From contig OZ024808.1 of the NCBI GenBank assembly GCA_964017045.1, positions 19,647,284 through 19,711,283 of the forward strand: a DNA stretch of 64,000 nucleotides. Reading direction: 5' to 3'. Below, piece after piece: positions 63,901-64,000 of the stretch. The DNA comes from Omphiscola glabra (lineage: Eukaryota; Mollusca; Gastropoda; Lymnaeidae). How positions within the stretch are numbered: position 1 is the stretch's first letter; each line of letters opens with the position of its first letter. The notes beneath the pieces are model-generated. The model was not told the origin of the DNA. It ran no database searches and saw only the letters and a list, made by a program, of their open reading frames with translations. The translations under genes and the position numbers were made by a program.

Positions 63901-64000
63901 GTTAGGAATAGAAGCAAGCTAAAGACAACAGTCAAAATCATTTATATAAATAAAGAACTTACTGCATTCAAAATGGATTGTGGTTGAGTCTCTGTTTGTT
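48937..64000 (-). CDS. NKRF-like dsRBD/R3H protein, 3' 13 exons (5' end outside window)
   Basis: Exons in transcript order: 64000-63963 (partial), 63584-63518, 62743-62592, 60580-60479, 59954-59811, 58603-58378, 57671-57458, 57144-57021, 55743-55636, 55142-54930, 53833-53029, 50343-50212, 49049-48937. They total 811 residues plus stop, and all phases agree. Three dsRBD-like modules are visible: around FAYSIALSKKESKARV; around FIAQGKGPNRKMAQLNAY; and ISDLIVIEHEEW...CTMKLQGEEIS. An R3H-like domain follows (VERKIARAIEKKLDDLL to YVVSNKYDLKQIVEIL). Order and spacing resemble vertebrate NKRF, a nucleolar RNA-binding repressor, but I find no G-patch between the third module and R3H. The C-terminal 350 residues are low-complexity, with a proline run near 53170. 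Family assignment is by recalled resemblance, so the symbol is left empty. Confidence 0.75.
51130..52690 (+). mobile_element. Degenerate non-LTR retrotransposon (reverse transcriptase pieces)
   Basis: Pieces of one RT in different frames: KACGPDNIKPQVLKEL, then LDFSKAFDRVNH near 51593, GVPQGSVLGPCLF, LFADDTVVY (the catalytic FADD box), YLGVTIQREVHWDEHINN, and a C-terminal end SSSFLSKTIRDWNKLP. Frameshifts and stops separate them and a poly-C run interrupts the 3' part. Jockey/CR1-like layout; exact clade not assigned. Inserted in an NKRF-like intron, opposite in strand. Confidence 0.88.
54251..54850. repeat. 50-bp tandem repeat, 12 copies in alternating dimers
   Basis: The unit begins CTGCTCCAGACTTTGACATG. 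One base after CTTGTGTT alternates A/G through the first 11 copies, so the true period is 100 bp. It ends 80 bp before the R3H-like exon at 54930. Confidence 0.96.
54930..55142 (-). CDS. R3H-like domain exon of the NKRF-like gene
   Basis: This 71-codon exon, in phase 0 at both ends, encodes the alpha-helical R3H-like core: an amphipathic helix VERKIARAIEKKLDDLL, then WLTVEKKYLRNAANSKGL, then a beta segment ending YVVSNKYDLKQ that continues into the next exon as IVEILENQPNKSHGRYRLLP. R3H domains bind single-stranded nucleic acid (family knowledge). Confidence 0.7.
56140..56720. repeat. Dispersed repeat candidate containing an 18-bp array
   Basis: GC-richer than its intronic surroundings. Includes five copies of CAGGAACAACTAAGGGGG at about 56286-56378. 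A string GACGAAACGGCTGCCTAGG recurs in slightly changed form near 49871 (GACGAAATGGTTGCCTAGG), suggesting a dispersed family. No coding support. Confidence 0.5.
57690..58170 (+). mobile_element. 5'-truncated LINE 3' end
   Basis: The plus-strand frame at 57683-57940 reads HPALEELFEERCYSRTKHIL then HHRYLGSARLGQ and ends RYKNSFVPQSV, the standard C-terminus of many non-LTR ORF2 proteins. A 3' tail of TCTTATCTTATC ends near 58168. The truncated left end lies about 20 bp from an exon of the NKRF-like gene. Confidence 0.75.
58957..59769. mobile_element. Candidate hAT-like element with a minisatellite at its left end
   Basis: The right end is GTGGCACCCCTG; its complement CAGGGGTGCCAC occurs at the left, where the first copy reads CAGGGGGTGCCA. 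Flanks TTACAAAT (58949-58956) and TTACAATC (59770-59777) match at six of eight bases, as expected for an old 8-bp duplication. No transposase. Confidence 0.5.
58979..59372. repeat. 30-bp minisatellite, about 13 copies
   Basis: The unit begins CTGTGAACCAGGGGTGCCAC and ends TCAATGAAAG. Homogeneous in the centre. The period divides by three, giving false frames. Confidence 0.94.
61138..62574. mobile_element. Non-autonomous hAT-like element, 1.4 kb
   Basis: Terminal inverted repeats CAGTGCTGTCCA and TGGACAGCACTG are near-perfect at both ends. Flanks CCATAGGG and CCCTAGAG agree at six of eight bases with the central TA. The interior holds a 73-bp direct duplication (61931 and 62004) and no transposase frame. 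It lies in an intron of the NKRF-like gene, about 17 nt from a splice donor. Confidence 0.7.
62923..63240. mobile_element. MITE with 14-bp terminal inverted repeats
   Basis: The left end CAGCTAGTGCTCGA and right end TCGAGCACTAGCTG are exact complements, with looser pairing beyond (TTTTCAA and TTGTAAG). CATA flanks both sides. It is 318 bp, non-coding and AT-rich inside. Confidence 0.75.
63261..63520. repeat. 65-bp tandem repeat that includes a splice donor, four copies
   Basis: The unit begins TAGATAAACAATACTGAATT. The fourth copy overlaps the last three bases of the exon ending at 63518 and its donor (GTAAGCTTG on the minus strand). The third copy keeps GTAAGCTTG; the first two read GCAAGCTTG. 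It starts 20 bp after the MITE. Confidence 0.93.
63691..63752. repeat. 20-bp tandem repeat, three copies
   Basis: ATGAGTTACATAAACAGACA in three copies within the first visible intron of the NKRF-like gene. Confidence 0.9.

Overview
The window reads as animal nuclear DNA, most likely from a gastropod mollusc of the freshwater pulmonate type. The evidence is spliced genes with GT-AG introns, low gene density, AT-rich intergenic DNA, a receptor of the GRL101 type (first described in the pond snail Lymnaea), non-LTR retrotransposon fragments, and a SPIN-family hAT element (a family known from vertebrates and reported from Lymnaea). The genus is inference. There is no prokaryotic feature, rRNA gene or CRISPR array.

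Layout: (1) 562-15767 (+) carries the last six exons of RSPH1, a MORN-repeat radial-spoke protein of cilia; its 5' end lies outside the window. (2) 19094-40834 (-) is DDX31, a nucleolar DEAD-box helicase, convergent with RSPH1. I rebuilt 16 exons that join in frame with every helicase motif intact; the extreme N-terminus is unresolved. (3) 26902-31814 (+), on the opposite strand inside a 9.8-kb DDX31 intron, is a receptor gene encoding a predicted signal peptide, VWA-like region, C-type lectin domain, LDL-receptor class A repeats, leucine-rich repeats and a rhodopsin-like 7TM. (4) 48937-64000 (-) is the 3' part of a gene with dsRBD-like modules and an R3H domain like vertebrate NKRF; 13 exons join in frame and its 5' end is beyond the right edge.

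The rest is repeats. More than twenty tandem arrays with units of 12 to 73 bp fill roughly one sixth of the window, and most long open reading frames are artefacts of these arrays. All but the last RSPH1 intron seen here contain arrays. Several arrays or partial duplications overlap gene boundaries: the receptor stop codon, a splice donor of the NKRF-like gene, and the start of one DDX31 exon. Transposon remains include the SPIN copy, three smaller or larger elements with inverted termini and imperfect or short target duplications, two tRNA-Leu-like SINEs and three LINE fragments.

The genes are not an operon. RSPH1 serves motile cilia, DDX31 and the NKRF-like protein probably serve nucleolar RNA metabolism, and the nested receptor is a cell-surface protein. 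The strongest items for follow-up are the SPIN element, the nested multidomain receptor, and the arrays built on functional gene boundaries.
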